From DATGIQ01 sp035295665 (GTDB lineage Bacteria; Planctomycetota; Planctomycetia; Gemmatales; Gemmataceae), in contig DATGIQ010000532.1 of the NCBI GenBank assembly GCA_035295665.1, positions 1-16,200 on the forward strand: a DNA stretch of 16,200 bases, given 5' to 3'. Made by a program: the position numbers and the translations under genes. The notes under the pieces were generated by a model. The model ran no database searches. It was not told where the DNA came from and saw nothing but the letters and a program-made list of their open reading frames with translations. Positions 7,051-14,112 of this stretch are shown here, one piece after another; within the stretch, counting starts at the first letter, position 1; every line of letters begins with the position of its first letter.

Positions 7051-9396
7051 ATGACATGGCGCAGGCTCCTCGTCGCCGCGCTTCTCCTCGCTCTGGTAGC
7101 GGAATTGCACGGGCTATCGGCCGAGCAGGGGCGTCTCGGATATACGTCCCTTGGAGATGGCGGTTTTCTTGCCCTTTCACCCGATGGTCGATTGCTTGCC
7201 TACGTGATGCGCGATGCCCTTTGGATTACGGACGTTGAAACCGGGAAGCATCGCCAAATCACACTCGGGAACCAAAAGGTCTCTGCCCCGCGTTGGTCCC
7301 CGGATAGCACTCGAGTCGCCTACTACACGGAACAGGAAGGGCAATTGCAGCTCCGCGTTTTCGATGTCGTCAGGGAAAAAGCTCAGCCTTTCTCCAATCT
7401 GGTGGTCTTCACGATCAATCTCCCGCAACCGCCGCAGTGGTCGCCCGATGGAAAACAATTGTTCCTCATCGGCTCGAACCCGGTTCACTCCGAGCCCATG
7501 ACAACCAACAACCCAAGGGCGAAGACCGGCGCGCCTTCCAAAGAAGCTGCCAGCGAGCTGCCCCATACCGGCGCCACACGGATTCGCGTGTTCAGCACAC
7601 GAGAGCCGCAAATCCCACGTGCCGATGCAGCCGCTGCCGAAAGCACGCTCAAGGCCGTTGCCCCGGAAGAGCAACGATTGGCCGGTGTCCGCGACATCTT
7701 CAGCGTAGACGTTACGACAGGTCGAATCGTCCCTTTGATGCGCGGCCGAGGCTTGGTTAGCCTTTGCCTGTCTCCTGATGGCAAGCATCTTGCCGTGATG
7801 GGGAACTGGCGCCGCGAAACGGATGACCAGGATCTTCTCGACTTGTATCTCCTTCCCGTTCCCGACCGAAATGGAGCGGAACTGGCTACCAGGCTCCATG
7901 AACTCAAATCTGGGGAAGTCGCCCTGGACGCCGCCGGGAAGCCTTTGCTACCGGCTCACAAGGGCTTACGTGAGGCTAGCCCGATGAATCTGAGCTGGTC
8001 GCCGGACTCTTCGCAACTGGCCTATGGCACGCGGGGCCGGCTCGCTTCGGAGGACATTTTCATTCTCAATGTGAAGACGCGCTCGCCCGGGAATTTGACG
8101 GCAGACCTGGAGGTTCCGCCCGGCCCGAAAACCTACCGCACCCGTTGGTACGTCTACGACGTGCGGCCGACGCCAAAGTTCTACTGCGACCTGTGCCCGC
8201 CCTTATGGACTCGGGACGGAAAGGCAGTAGTCTGCATCGGCCAAGGCGATCTTTGGCTGCTACCGGTCGACGGTCGGAAGCCGCCGCGCAATCTGACGCG
8301 AAACTTTCCCCGGCAAATCGATCATGTCCTTCATTCTCACGACGGTTGCCGCGTGTTCTACTCCGAAGACGGTGAGTCGGTGTTCGCTTCCACTCGGGAC
8401 CCCAAGGAACACCGTTTCGGCTTTTGCAGGGTCAATCTAGAAACGGGGCAAACGGAACAACTATGGGAGGAAGCAAAGCGTTGCGGCGATTCGGAGGGCT
8501 ATTTCCGCGAGGACGCCTCCCCACGCGCGGGGAAGTGCGTTTTTGTGCTCGAGTCGGCCACGCAGCCACCCGAGATCTGGTTGGCGGATTCCCTTTTGCG
8601 ACAGCCCCGACAGGTGACGAGAATCAATCCTGCCTGGAATGCGGTGAAAGCCCCCACGGTTCGAGTGCTGCGCTGGAAGACAACCCAGGGAAAGGAAGCG
8701 GACGGCTTTCTTAGTCTTCCGCCCGGGGCTGGCCCAGGTCACAAGGTTCCCCTGATCGTATCCCCCGCCGCCGGAACGACCGGCAGTAGTAGTCTGCTCC
8801 TGCATTTCCAAGGCGACCGTGATATGCACGGCTACGCATCCCTTATTCCGGATATACCGCTGGGTCAGGGCGAGCAAACGGACGCCATTCTCGCTTCCGT
8901 CTTGCCTGCACTCGACGCGGCCGTGGCGACGGGGGCCATCGACGAGCATCGCATCGGCGTGCAGGGCCATAGCATCGGAGCGTATACGGTCAACGTACTC
9001 ATTACGCATACGGATCGCTTTCAAGCTGCCGTCAGCAGCGCTGGCATCTCGGATTGGGCTAGTTTTTTTCTAAGCAAAGACCGTGTGCTTAACCGCAATG
9101 CGGAAGATATGGCACCGCCTTGGCAGGATCCCCAAAGCTTCATCAAAAACTCGCCCGTTTACCACCTGGACAGGATTAAAACCCCGCTCTTACTCCTTCA
9201 CGGCACTGCGGATACCAGCGTTCCCGTGCAGCAATCCGAGGAAATATTTCAGGGGCTAAGCCTGCTGGGCAAGGAAGCCGTTCTGGTAGAATACTTGGGC
9301 GCTGGACACCGTCTGGCCGACGATCCCCAGATGCGCCGGGATCGCGAGGATCGAATCTTGGCCTGGTTTGATAAGCACCTGAAGCAGGTTCCTTGA
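7051..9396 (+). CDS. Secreted S9-family serine peptidase (prolyl oligopeptidase-like) with beta-propeller
   Basis: This 781-residue protein begins with a typical signal peptide (WRRLLVAALLLALVAELHG). Residues about 30-470 contain repeated SPDG/WSPDS blades (for example ALSPDGRLLAY, APRWSPDSTRVAY, PPQWSPDGKQLFL, LCLSPDGKHLAV and NLSWSPDSSQLAY), forming a TolB/DPP-IV-like propeller that in this family gates the active site. The C-terminal alpha/beta hydrolase domain has the triad Ser641 (GHSIG), Asp721 (HGTADTSVP) and His753 (LGAGHRL). The spacings of 80 and 32 residues are normal for S9. The region where S9 enzymes usually have an HGGP loop instead reads IVSPAAGTTG, so activity could be altered or not peptidolytic. 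The ATG at 7051 is preceded by AGGTG. It probably acts in the periplasm on peptides, or possibly as an acyl-ester hydrolase. It follows the anchored sigma factor gene on the same strand. Confidence 0.9.
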   Translation: MTWRRLLVAALLLALVAELHGLSAEQGRLGYTSLGDGGFLALSPDGRLLAYVMRDALWITDVETGKHRQITLGNQKVSAPRWSPDSTRVAYYTEQEGQLQLRVFDVVREKAQPFSNLVVFTINLPQPPQWSPDGKQLFLIGSNPVHSEPMTTNNPRAKTGAPSKEAASELPHTGATRIRVFSTREPQIPRADAAAAESTLKAVAPEEQRLAGVRDIFSVDVTTGRIVPLMRGRGLVSLCLSPDGKHLAVMGNWRRETDDQDLLDLYLLPVPDRNGAELATRLHELKSGEVALDAAGKPLLPAHKGLREASPMNLSWSPDSSQLAYGTRGRLASEDIFILNVKTRSPGNLTADLEVPPGPKTYRTRWYVYDVRPTPKFYCDLCPPLWTRDGKAVVCIGQGDLWLLPVDGRKPPRNLTRNFPRQIDHVLHSHDGCRVFYSEDGESVFASTRDPKEHRFGFCRVNLETGQTEQLWEEAKRCGDSEGYFREDASPRAGKCVFVLESATQPPEIWLADSLLRQPRQVTRINPAWNAVKAPTVRVLRWKTTQGKEADGFLSLPPGAGPGHKVPLIVSPAAGTTGSSSLLLHFQGDRDMHGYASLIPDIPLGQGEQTDAILASVLPALDAAVATGAIDEHRIGVQGHSIGAYTVNVLITHTDRFQAAVSSAGISDWASFFLSKDRVLNRNAEDMAPPWQDPQSFIKNSPVYHLDRIKTPLLLLHGTADTSVPVQQSEEIFQGLSLLGKEAVLVEYLGAGHRLADDPQMRRDREDRILAWFDKHLKQVP

Positions 9397-9447
9397 CAAG
9401 CCCTACCGCCAGGCCGCTTCCTCTCGAGTGGATCGAATTCCGGCCGG

Positions 9448-9469
9448 GTTGAAGGCGTCAAGCTTCAAC
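9448..9469. terminator. Possible terminator hairpin between convergent genes
   Basis: GTTGAAG and CTTCAAC form a perfect 7-base stem with an 8-base loop in the 126-base gap between the convergent peptidase and dehydrogenase genes. There is no T-run on either side, so the evidence is position plus stem only. Confidence 0.3.
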
Positions 9470-9522
9470 GAGCTGAGCCAAAACGTGAGCTGGCATAGGC
9501 GCGGCGCAAGAAGCGTTAGCAG

Positions 9523-10524
9523 TCAGAACCAGCGCCTCTTATCCACCACATTGTGCAGCGACTCGCCGCGCTGGAAGCGGCCTACGTTGTCCAGCAGAAG
9601 ATCCAGGTGCCGGGCCGCAATCCGAGGAGAATAGCCGGCCACGTGCGGGGTCAGGATGACATTGCTGAAACCCCAGAGCGGGTGATCCGGCGGCAAGGGT
9701 TCTACCTCGAACACATCGAGACCCGCCCCCGCGATCTCGCCGGCCCGCAGCGCCGCGGTGAGGTCGGTCAGATGGACGATTGCGCCACGCCCCACATTGA
9801 TGAGGTAGGCGCTCCGTTTCATCTGAAGCAGTTGCGGCCGGCAGAACATTTGCTCCGTTGCCGGTGTGTGTGGTGCGGCGATGACCACGTAGTCGCTTTG
9901 CGCGAGTAAGTCCGGCAATTGCTCCGGCCCCCACAGCGCGGAGACTCCCTCCGGCGCCTCGGTTCGCATCGGATCGACCGCGACGACTTTCATGCCAAAG
10001 GCCAAACCCAGCCGGGCCACGGCGCTGCCGATGGAACCAAGGCCAATGATGCCGAGCACGGCATCGCCGAGCGGCTGGTGCGCCCGGTCGATGGCATTGA
10101 CCACGCCTGGTCCCGTCGTCAAGCTCACGCGCTGGCCTTCACCTCCAACCGGTGCCCACCGTGCCGCAAGCTGATTGCGGACGTACAGGTGGAGGTTCCT
10201 CGCAAAACAGAGGATGTAGCCGAACACCTGCTCTGCGATGACATCCGAGAATAGTCCGCGCATGTTGGTGAGGGTACACGGGTGGTCAACCAGCTCGGGA
10301 AAGATGTAGTGCTCGAGGCTCGCGGTCGGCGCTTGGACCCAGCGGAGGTGTGACGCCCCAGCCAGGAGCGGCGCCGTGATTTTGCCGAAGAACGCGTCCG
10401 CGTTGATCAGAGCCGCTGCCGCCTCATCCGCGCTGGCGGCATTGACGACCTGCATGGGAGAGGCCACGGCAATGATGCGTCGCAGGCGTTCTGCCTCAAC
10501 CGGCGGATGGATGACGAGTTTCAT
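9523..10524 (-). CDS. D-isomer-specific 2-hydroxyacid dehydrogenase
   Basis: This 333-residue enzyme interconverts a 2-oxo acid and a D-2-hydroxy acid using NAD(P)H; it could be a hydroxypyruvate/glyoxylate reductase or phosphoglycerate dehydrogenase relative. The NAD loop is LGIIGLGSIGSAVA (GLGSIG at 161-166), followed by Asp184 in VAVDPM, which suggests NAD rather than NADP. The catalytic residues expected for the family are present: Arg246 (INVGRGAIV), Glu275 (LDVFEVEPLP) and His294 (TPHVAGYS). I chose the ATG at 10524 (MKLVIHPP) because the family starts there. The frame stays open for 74 more codons upstream, but that part is unlike the family and would run into the opposing hydrolase gene at 10739. 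No clear ribosome site is visible before the chosen start. It stands alone, divergent from the small hydrolase. The substrate is not readable. Confidence 0.92.
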   Translation of the reverse strand: MKLVIHPPVEAERLRRIIAVASPMQVVNAASADEAAAALINADAFFGKITAPLLAGASHLRWVQAPTASLEHYIFPELVDHPCTLTNMRGLFSDVIAEQVFGYILCFARNLHLYVRNQLAARWAPVGGEGQRVSLTTGPGVVNAIDRAHQPLGDAVLGIIGLGSIGSAVARLGLAFGMKVVAVDPMRTEAPEGVSALWGPEQLPDLLAQSDYVVIAAPHTPATEQMFCRPQLLQMKRSAYLINVGRGAIVHLTDLTAALRAGEIAGAGLDVFEVEPLPPDHPLWGFSNVILTPHVAGYSPRIAARHLDLLLDNVGRFQRGESLHNVVDKRRWF

Positions 10525-10738
10525 GGGAGACAACGTAGCCGATCTGCTCGGTTTTTCAATGGCCGTGCCCGTCGCCAACTCCTGTACCGCCAACTTGTCG
10601 GATTGGTTGTAGACCAGCGGTAAGATTTGCCAAACCGCAAGATCATGGTGCCACGGCGCTCGCCGAAGCTTTTCGTCGGTGCAGCGGGGCCGGCTCTCTG
10701 CCCTGTGTAGACAGCCCGGCATCGAATAGAACGATTCC

Positions 10739-11200
10739 ATGATCATCCTTTTCCTTCACGGCTGGCAGTCCGTTCCCGGCGGCGTTAAACCGACCTATCT
10801 GGCGCAGCACGGCCATGAGGTCATTAACCCAAAGCTGCCCGACGAGGACTTCGAGGAGGCTGTCAAAATCGCCCAGGAAGAATTCGGCAAGCATCAGCCC
10901 CAGGTGATCGTCGGCGCGTCACGAGGCGGCGCAGTAGCCATGAATATCCGTAACCGCAGCGCCCGGTTGGTCCTTCTTTGCCCAGCCTGGAAGAAGTGGG
11001 GAACAGCAAAGATGGTCAAGCCGGGCACGGTGATCCTCCACAGCGGAGTCGATGAGGTGGTGCCTTTCGCCGATAGCGTGGAACTCGTCAGGAGGAGCGG
11101 CTTGCCAGCGTCGGCACTGGTGGACGTCGGCACGGATCATCGACTGGCCGACCCAGAGCCACTCAGGTTGATGCTGGAGGCATGCGAAGGGATCGATTGA
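10739..11200 (+). CDS. Small alpha/beta hydrolase
   Basis: This compact 153-residue serine hydrolase begins directly with the first core strand (MIILFLHGW), where HGW would contribute to the oxyanion hole. The nucleophile elbow is GASRG (59-63) with Ser61. The likely acid and base are Asp105 (HSGVDEVVPF) and His134 (GTDHRLADP). There is no signal peptide, so it is probably cytoplasmic. The minimal lid-less fold resembles short esterase or thioesterase-like proteins. The ribosome site before the ATG is weak. The stop codon overlaps the AAGGAG of the next gene, a TfoX-domain protein, 13 bases downstream, so the two are translationally adjacent and probably co-transcribed. The natural substrate is unknown. 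Confidence 0.82.
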   Translation: MIILFLHGWQSVPGGVKPTYLAQHGHEVINPKLPDEDFEEAVKIAQEEFGKHQPQVIVGASRGGAVAMNIRNRSARLVLLCPAWKKWGTAKMVKPGTVILHSGVDEVVPFADSVELVRRSGLPASALVDVGTDHRLADPEPLRLMLEACEGID

Positions 11201-11213
11201 AGGAGTCACGCCA

Positions 11214-11546
11214 ATGGCGATCAACGAAGCACTTGCGAAGCGAATCCGGCAACAACTGGCTCGGCGCAAGGACATCGAGGAGAAAAGGATGTTCAGCGGC
11301 GTCGGCTTTTTGCTGAACGGCAACCTGCTCGTTGGTGTCCGGAAGGATTCCCTGCTTGTTCGAATCGATCCGGCGCAGAGTGATGAGGCGCTAAAGGAAG
11401 CTCATGTCAGCGACTTCAAGATCACGGGCCGGGGGACGATGAAAGGATGGGTTGTCGTTGGTCTGGAGGGTATTGAGGACGACGACCAGTTGCGCGGCTG
11501 GATCAAGCGCACGTTGAAGTTCGTGGAAAAACTGCCGGCGAAGTGA
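11214..11546 (+). CDS. TfoX N-terminal domain protein
   Basis: This 110-residue protein corresponds almost entirely to the TfoX/Sxy N-terminal domain: an opening helix (EALAKRIRQQLARR), the characteristic KRMFSGVGFLLNGNLLVGVR strand pair (about 24-43), a DSLLVRIDPAQ segment and the MKGWVVV strand (about 76-82). In Escherichia coli and Haemophilus, Sxy/TfoX helps activate competence genes with CRP. Proteins with only this domain are widespread in environmental bacteria and their role is not established, so competence should not be inferred. AAGGAG (11200-11205) precedes the ATG with an 8-base spacer and overlaps the stop of the hydrolase gene, indicating a short operon. The length is normal for single-domain members. 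Confidence 0.87.
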   Translation: MAINEALAKRIRQQLARRKDIEEKRMFSGVGFLLNGNLLVGVRKDSLLVRIDPAQSDEALKEAHVSDFKITGRGTMKGWVVVGLEGIEDDDQLRGWIKRTLKFVEKLPAK

Positions 11547-11561
11547 TGAAGGCATAGATCG

Positions 11562-11780
11562 ATGAGCAGTCCGGCCGCACTTCTCGTCAAAAGACCCAGT
11601 GAAGACCTCACCATTGTCGTTGTGGGCGACGTGTACCGCTTCCTGGCGACCGGGGAGGACACTAACGGCAAGTACGCATTAGGGCCAGCCATCGTGCATC
11701 CAGGCGGCGGGCTAGCCCCATACGTCCACAGCCTGGTCCGGGTCAAATGGCAGTTCTTGAGGAGTCAAAAACGCTCTTGA
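11562..11780 (+). pseudogene. Truncated cupin-domain protein
   Basis: The first 55 or so of 72 residues read like the N-terminal part of a common single-domain cupin: VVVGDVYRFLATGEDTNGKY then an AIVHPGGGLAPYVHS segment, which corresponds to the first metal-binding strand motif (G..PP.H.H). After YVHS the expected partner motif (roughly REEEGFYVLEGE) is missing, and the frame ends in unrelated VKWQFLRSQKRS. A full cupin of this type is about 150 residues, so the second half, with the Glu and last His ligand, is gone. The His-containing motif is also degraded (one His replaced by Tyr). GAAGG precedes the ATG. The break lies directly before the BlaI promoter, and the stop overlaps the -35 box, suggesting a deletion or insertion joined the two. 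It may still be translated as a short peptide. Confidence 0.7.
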
Positions 11781-11805
11781 CAAGTCAGACACGCAGTCTG
11801 ATAAT
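11777..11805 (+). promoter_or_regulatory. Sigma-70-type promoter of the BlaI/M56 operon
   Basis: A perfect -35 box TTGACA (11777-11782) is followed after exactly 17 bases by GATAAT (11800-11805), a 5-of-6 match to the -10 consensus. It lies 35 bases before the repressor start. An inverted repeat fills the spacer and touches the -10 box, consistent with autorepression. Confidence 0.8.
11785..11801. promoter_or_regulatory. Candidate repressor operator 1 (inverted repeat)
   Basis: TCAGAC, five bases, GTCTGA: a perfect dyad centred at 11793, in the promoter spacer and overlapping the start of the -10 box. Position and symmetry suit a dimeric winged-helix repressor such as the BlaI-type protein encoded just downstream. 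The half-site differs from the TACA/TGTA-based sites known for staphylococcal BlaI/MecI. Confidence 0.65.
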
Positions 11806-11809
11806 ATCC

Positions 11810-11824
11810 CAGACAACGAGTCTG
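11810..11824. promoter_or_regulatory. Candidate repressor operator 2 (inverted repeat)
   Basis: CAGAC, five bases, GTCTG: a second dyad with the same half-site and the same spacer length as operator 1, centred 24 bases downstream of it, around the expected transcription start and just before the ribosome site. Two copies of one dyad argue for a specific site rather than chance. Confidence 0.62.
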
Positions 11825-11839
11825 AGAAAGAGGACAGTC

Positions 11840-12220
11840 ATGATCCGTGATCTTCAGGATTTACCGGATGCCGAGTTGGCGGTTCTCCAAACGTTATGGG
11901 AGCGCGGCCCGTCCACGATTCGGCAACTGACGGATACGCTGTACCCGTCCGGGACGGATGCCCATTACGCCACGGTCCAAAAATTGCTCGAGCGGTTGGA
12001 ATCGAAAGGATGCGTGAGCCGGGACCGCAGTGCGTGGGCGCATGTTTTTCAAGCCACGATGGATCGCGACGAGCTCATTGGCCGCCGACTGCAAGCGGTG
12101 GCCGAGAAGCTCTGCGGCGGATCTCTGACTCCGCTGCTTACAAACTTGGTTCGTTCCAAGCGGTTGACGCCCAAGGAACGGCGCGAGATCCGGAAACTCA
12201 TGGATGAGCTGGATCGCTGA
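11840..12220 (+). CDS. BlaI/MecI/CopY-family transcriptional repressor
   Basis: This 126-residue protein has the typical size of the family. The N-terminal winged helix-turn-helix spans about residues 8-70: LPDAELAVLQTLWERGPSTI opens helix 1, and HYATVQKLLERLESKGCVSR (42-61) covers the recognition helix and the wing. The C-terminal part (about 72-126) is helical and would form the dimer interface. The ATG at 11840 is chosen because AAAGAGGA ends 5 bases before it and family homology begins there; the frame is open upstream but that part overlaps the promoter and operators. It is followed 44 bases later by an M56/BlaR1-like peptidase gene, the normal partner that inactivates such repressors. 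In other bacteria these pairs control beta-lactamase or copper genes; no such target is visible here, so the regulon is unknown. Confidence 0.93.
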   Translation: MIRDLQDLPDAELAVLQTLWERGPSTIRQLTDTLYPSGTDAHYATVQKLLERLESKGCVSRDRSAWAHVFQATMDRDELIGRRLQAVAEKLCGGSLTPLLTNLVRSKRLTPKERREIRKLMDELDR

Positions 12221-12264
12221 TCGGAGCCCAAGGACCGCAGCCTCTGCACCGATAGGAGCCGATT

Positions 12265-14028
12265 ATGCAAACCCTGCTCGAGATCGGTTTATCAAACATC
12301 GTCCTGGCGTCGGCGGGGGCTTTGGTGGCGGCCGGCATCGGGTTCTTCTCGGTTCGCCCTGCCGTGCGGCACACGCTTTGGTTGCTGGTCTTGCTCAAAC
12401 TGATCACGCCGCCGGTGCTGCCGATTCACGTCGCCTATCCATCGGTTCTTGAAGCCATGTTTCCTGTGGCCCATGTCATCCAAACCGCATCATCGACGGC
12501 TGACCCGGGACATGACTGGCCGAGCCAGTACGAGGAAGACTCGGCCTGGTACGACACGGAAGTCTTGGTCACTGGAATCGACGATGAAGCGAATCCCCCG
12601 CCAACCATTTCCGAAAACTCAGGCCCGGTCTCGGCGCTGGCAGCGGGTCTGGGCATCTCGGATTTGGTACGTGTCATTGTTGTCGTTTGGCTGACCGGGG
12701 CAATTGTGTGGTTTATCCTGGCCGGGATGCGGATTTATCGCTTCCATCGCTTGCTCCGCTTTGGCCGAGCCGCACCGCGGGGGCTTCAGGACGAAACCGC
12801 TGCGCTGGCGCATCGGCTTGGTCTGTCCCACTGTCCCACTGTGTGGCTCGTCCCTGGGCGCGTTTCCCCTCTTTTGTGGGCGCTAGGGCGAAGGGTCTAC
12901 CTTGTGCTACCCGTGGAACTGCTGGGCGAACTCGGGCCAGAGCAACGGAGGAGTCTGCTCGCTCATGAGTTGGCTCATGCGCGGCGGCGTGACCACTGGG
13001 TTCGCTGGCTGGAATTTGCGGTGGCCGGCCTGTACTGGTGGTGGCCGGTGGCATGGTGGGCCCGGCGCCAACTTCAGCAAGCGGAGGAGGAATGTTGTGA
13101 TGCGTGGGTCGTATGGACACTCCCCGCGGTGGCCAAGGCTTATGCCAAGGCATTGTTACAAACAGTGGATTTTCTCGATGCCCGGGCCGCTCTGCCGCCG
13201 GTGGCGAGCGGGATAGGGCATGTGCATCTCTTGAAGAGGAGACTGACAATGATCGTACGGCAACCCTCCTGCCCTCGTATGCCGTGGCCGGTCCATCTGG
13301 CCGTGGTCGTAATCGGCCTGCTATTTCTGTCCTTCGCCCCTCAACGCCTGGCGGCCCAGAGTACGAAAGACGAGCCGGCCCCTGTGTTGTCCGGCGAGAA
13401 AGCCCTTGTCCGGGCGGAACAGGATTCTTACAGCCGGGATACGGAGCGGCGGCTCCGCACCCTGGAAGAGAAGATGGATCTGTTGATGCAAAAGCTGGAT
13501 GCTCAGCGCGGCGAAAAACCGGGAGAGAAGCCAGGCACGCCGGAACGTGCGGCTATGGAAAAAGCGAGAGCGGCCCAGCGGAAGGCCATGCTCGCGGATG
13601 AAAAAGCCAAGACCAAGGAATCAGAAAAAGCAGATGCCAAGGATTGGAAGCGCCGCCTGAGCGAAGGAGAGAAAATGACTCCCGAGCAGATTCAGCGGCT
13701 GATCGAAGAGATTCAGACAAAAGTGAAGGCAGAGGTCGCCAAAAGTGTCAATCCCGAGCGCATGGAGCAGATTCAGCGCCGCGTGGATGAGGCGTTGAAA
13801 CGGAGTAGTCAGCAGCTGAACGAGGCGATAAAGAGGAGCAACGAGCAAATGGAGCGAGCGAAGACCAATCTCGGCCAAGCCAAGAAGGCGCCCCCTGCCG
13901 AATCTCGGCCCGAGAGGGTCCGCGATAACGAACAACGGGATCTCGAACGCCGCATGGAGCGGTTGGAGCAAAAGATGGATCGTGTGCTGCAGGCGCTGGA
14001 AAAGCAAGGGAAGCCAACCAAGTTCTAA
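12265..14028 (+). CDS. M56/BlaR1-like membrane metallopeptidase with coiled-coil C-terminus
   Basis: This 587-residue protein has a BlaR1-type N-terminal half. Membrane segments lie at about 8-28, 36-54, 132-156, 248-265 and 342-358. The zinc motif HELAH (234-238) follows RRSLLA, and EECCDAWV (275-282) matches the family's third ligand region (E..CD). Unlike staphylococcal BlaR1 and MecR1, the part after the last membrane segment is not a penicillin-binding domain. Residues about 385-587 are a charged Lys/Glu/Gln/Arg-rich helix predicted to form a coiled coil. A motif is duplicated: DTERRLRTLEEKMDLLMQKL near 393-412 and DLERRMERLEQKMDRVLQAL near 560-579. AGGAG lies 6 bases before the ATG. It presumably cleaves or triggers cleavage of the upstream BlaI-type repressor when its outer domain senses a signal. 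The sensed signal cannot be a beta-lactam through the classical domain. Confidence 0.9.
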   Translation: MQTLLEIGLSNIVLASAGALVAAGIGFFSVRPAVRHTLWLLVLLKLITPPVLPIHVAYPSVLEAMFPVAHVIQTASSTADPGHDWPSQYEEDSAWYDTEVLVTGIDDEANPPPTISENSGPVSALAAGLGISDLVRVIVVVWLTGAIVWFILAGMRIYRFHRLLRFGRAAPRGLQDETAALAHRLGLSHCPTVWLVPGRVSPLLWALGRRVYLVLPVELLGELGPEQRRSLLAHELAHARRRDHWVRWLEFAVAGLYWWWPVAWWARRQLQQAEEECCDAWVVWTLPAVAKAYAKALLQTVDFLDARAALPPVASGIGHVHLLKRRLTMIVRQPSCPRMPWPVHLAVVVIGLLFLSFAPQRLAAQSTKDEPAPVLSGEKALVRAEQDSYSRDTERRLRTLEEKMDLLMQKLDAQRGEKPGEKPGTPERAAMEKARAAQRKAMLADEKAKTKESEKADAKDWKRRLSEGEKMTPEQIQRLIEEIQTKVKAEVAKSVNPERMEQIQRRVDEALKRSSQQLNEAIKRSNEQMERAKTNLGQAKKAPPAESRPERVRDNEQRDLERRMERLEQKMDRVLQALEKQGKPTKF

Positions 14029-14046
14029 CTCCCCCCGCTCGCCCAA

Positions 14047-14105
14047 CCAAGCCCGCTGTCCGCGCACCCGGAACCCATTCCCGGGAATGCAGGCAGCGGG
14101 CTTGG
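14047..14105. terminator. Strong hairpin between convergent genes, likely bidirectional terminator
   Basis: CCAAGCCCGCTG (14047-14058) and CAGCGGGCTTGG (14094-14105) form a perfect 12-base, GC-rich stem. The 35-base loop itself contains the perfect 14-base palindrome CATTCCCGGGAATG (14076-14089). It fills the 84-base gap between the convergent M56 peptidase and DUF1501 genes. No long T-run follows, so it may stop polymerase with help or protect both 3' ends. Confidence 0.6.
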
Positions 14106-14112
14106 CCGCGCG

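Noticed and set aside
10525..10746. 74-codon N-terminal extension of the hydroxyacid dehydrogenase frame
   Set aside because: It lacks family similarity, would overlap the opposing hydrolase start, and the family N-terminus begins at the ATG at 10524.
11747..11839. 31-codon upstream extension of the BlaI-type frame
   Set aside because: It covers the promoter and both dyads; the ATG at 11840 has a good ribosome site and begins at the family N-terminus.
13441..14028. Possibility that the Lys/Glu-rich end of the M56 protein is a frameshift artefact
   Set aside because: The frame is continuous, the heptad-like pattern and duplicated motif are regular, and it ends cleanly just before a terminator-like hairpin.
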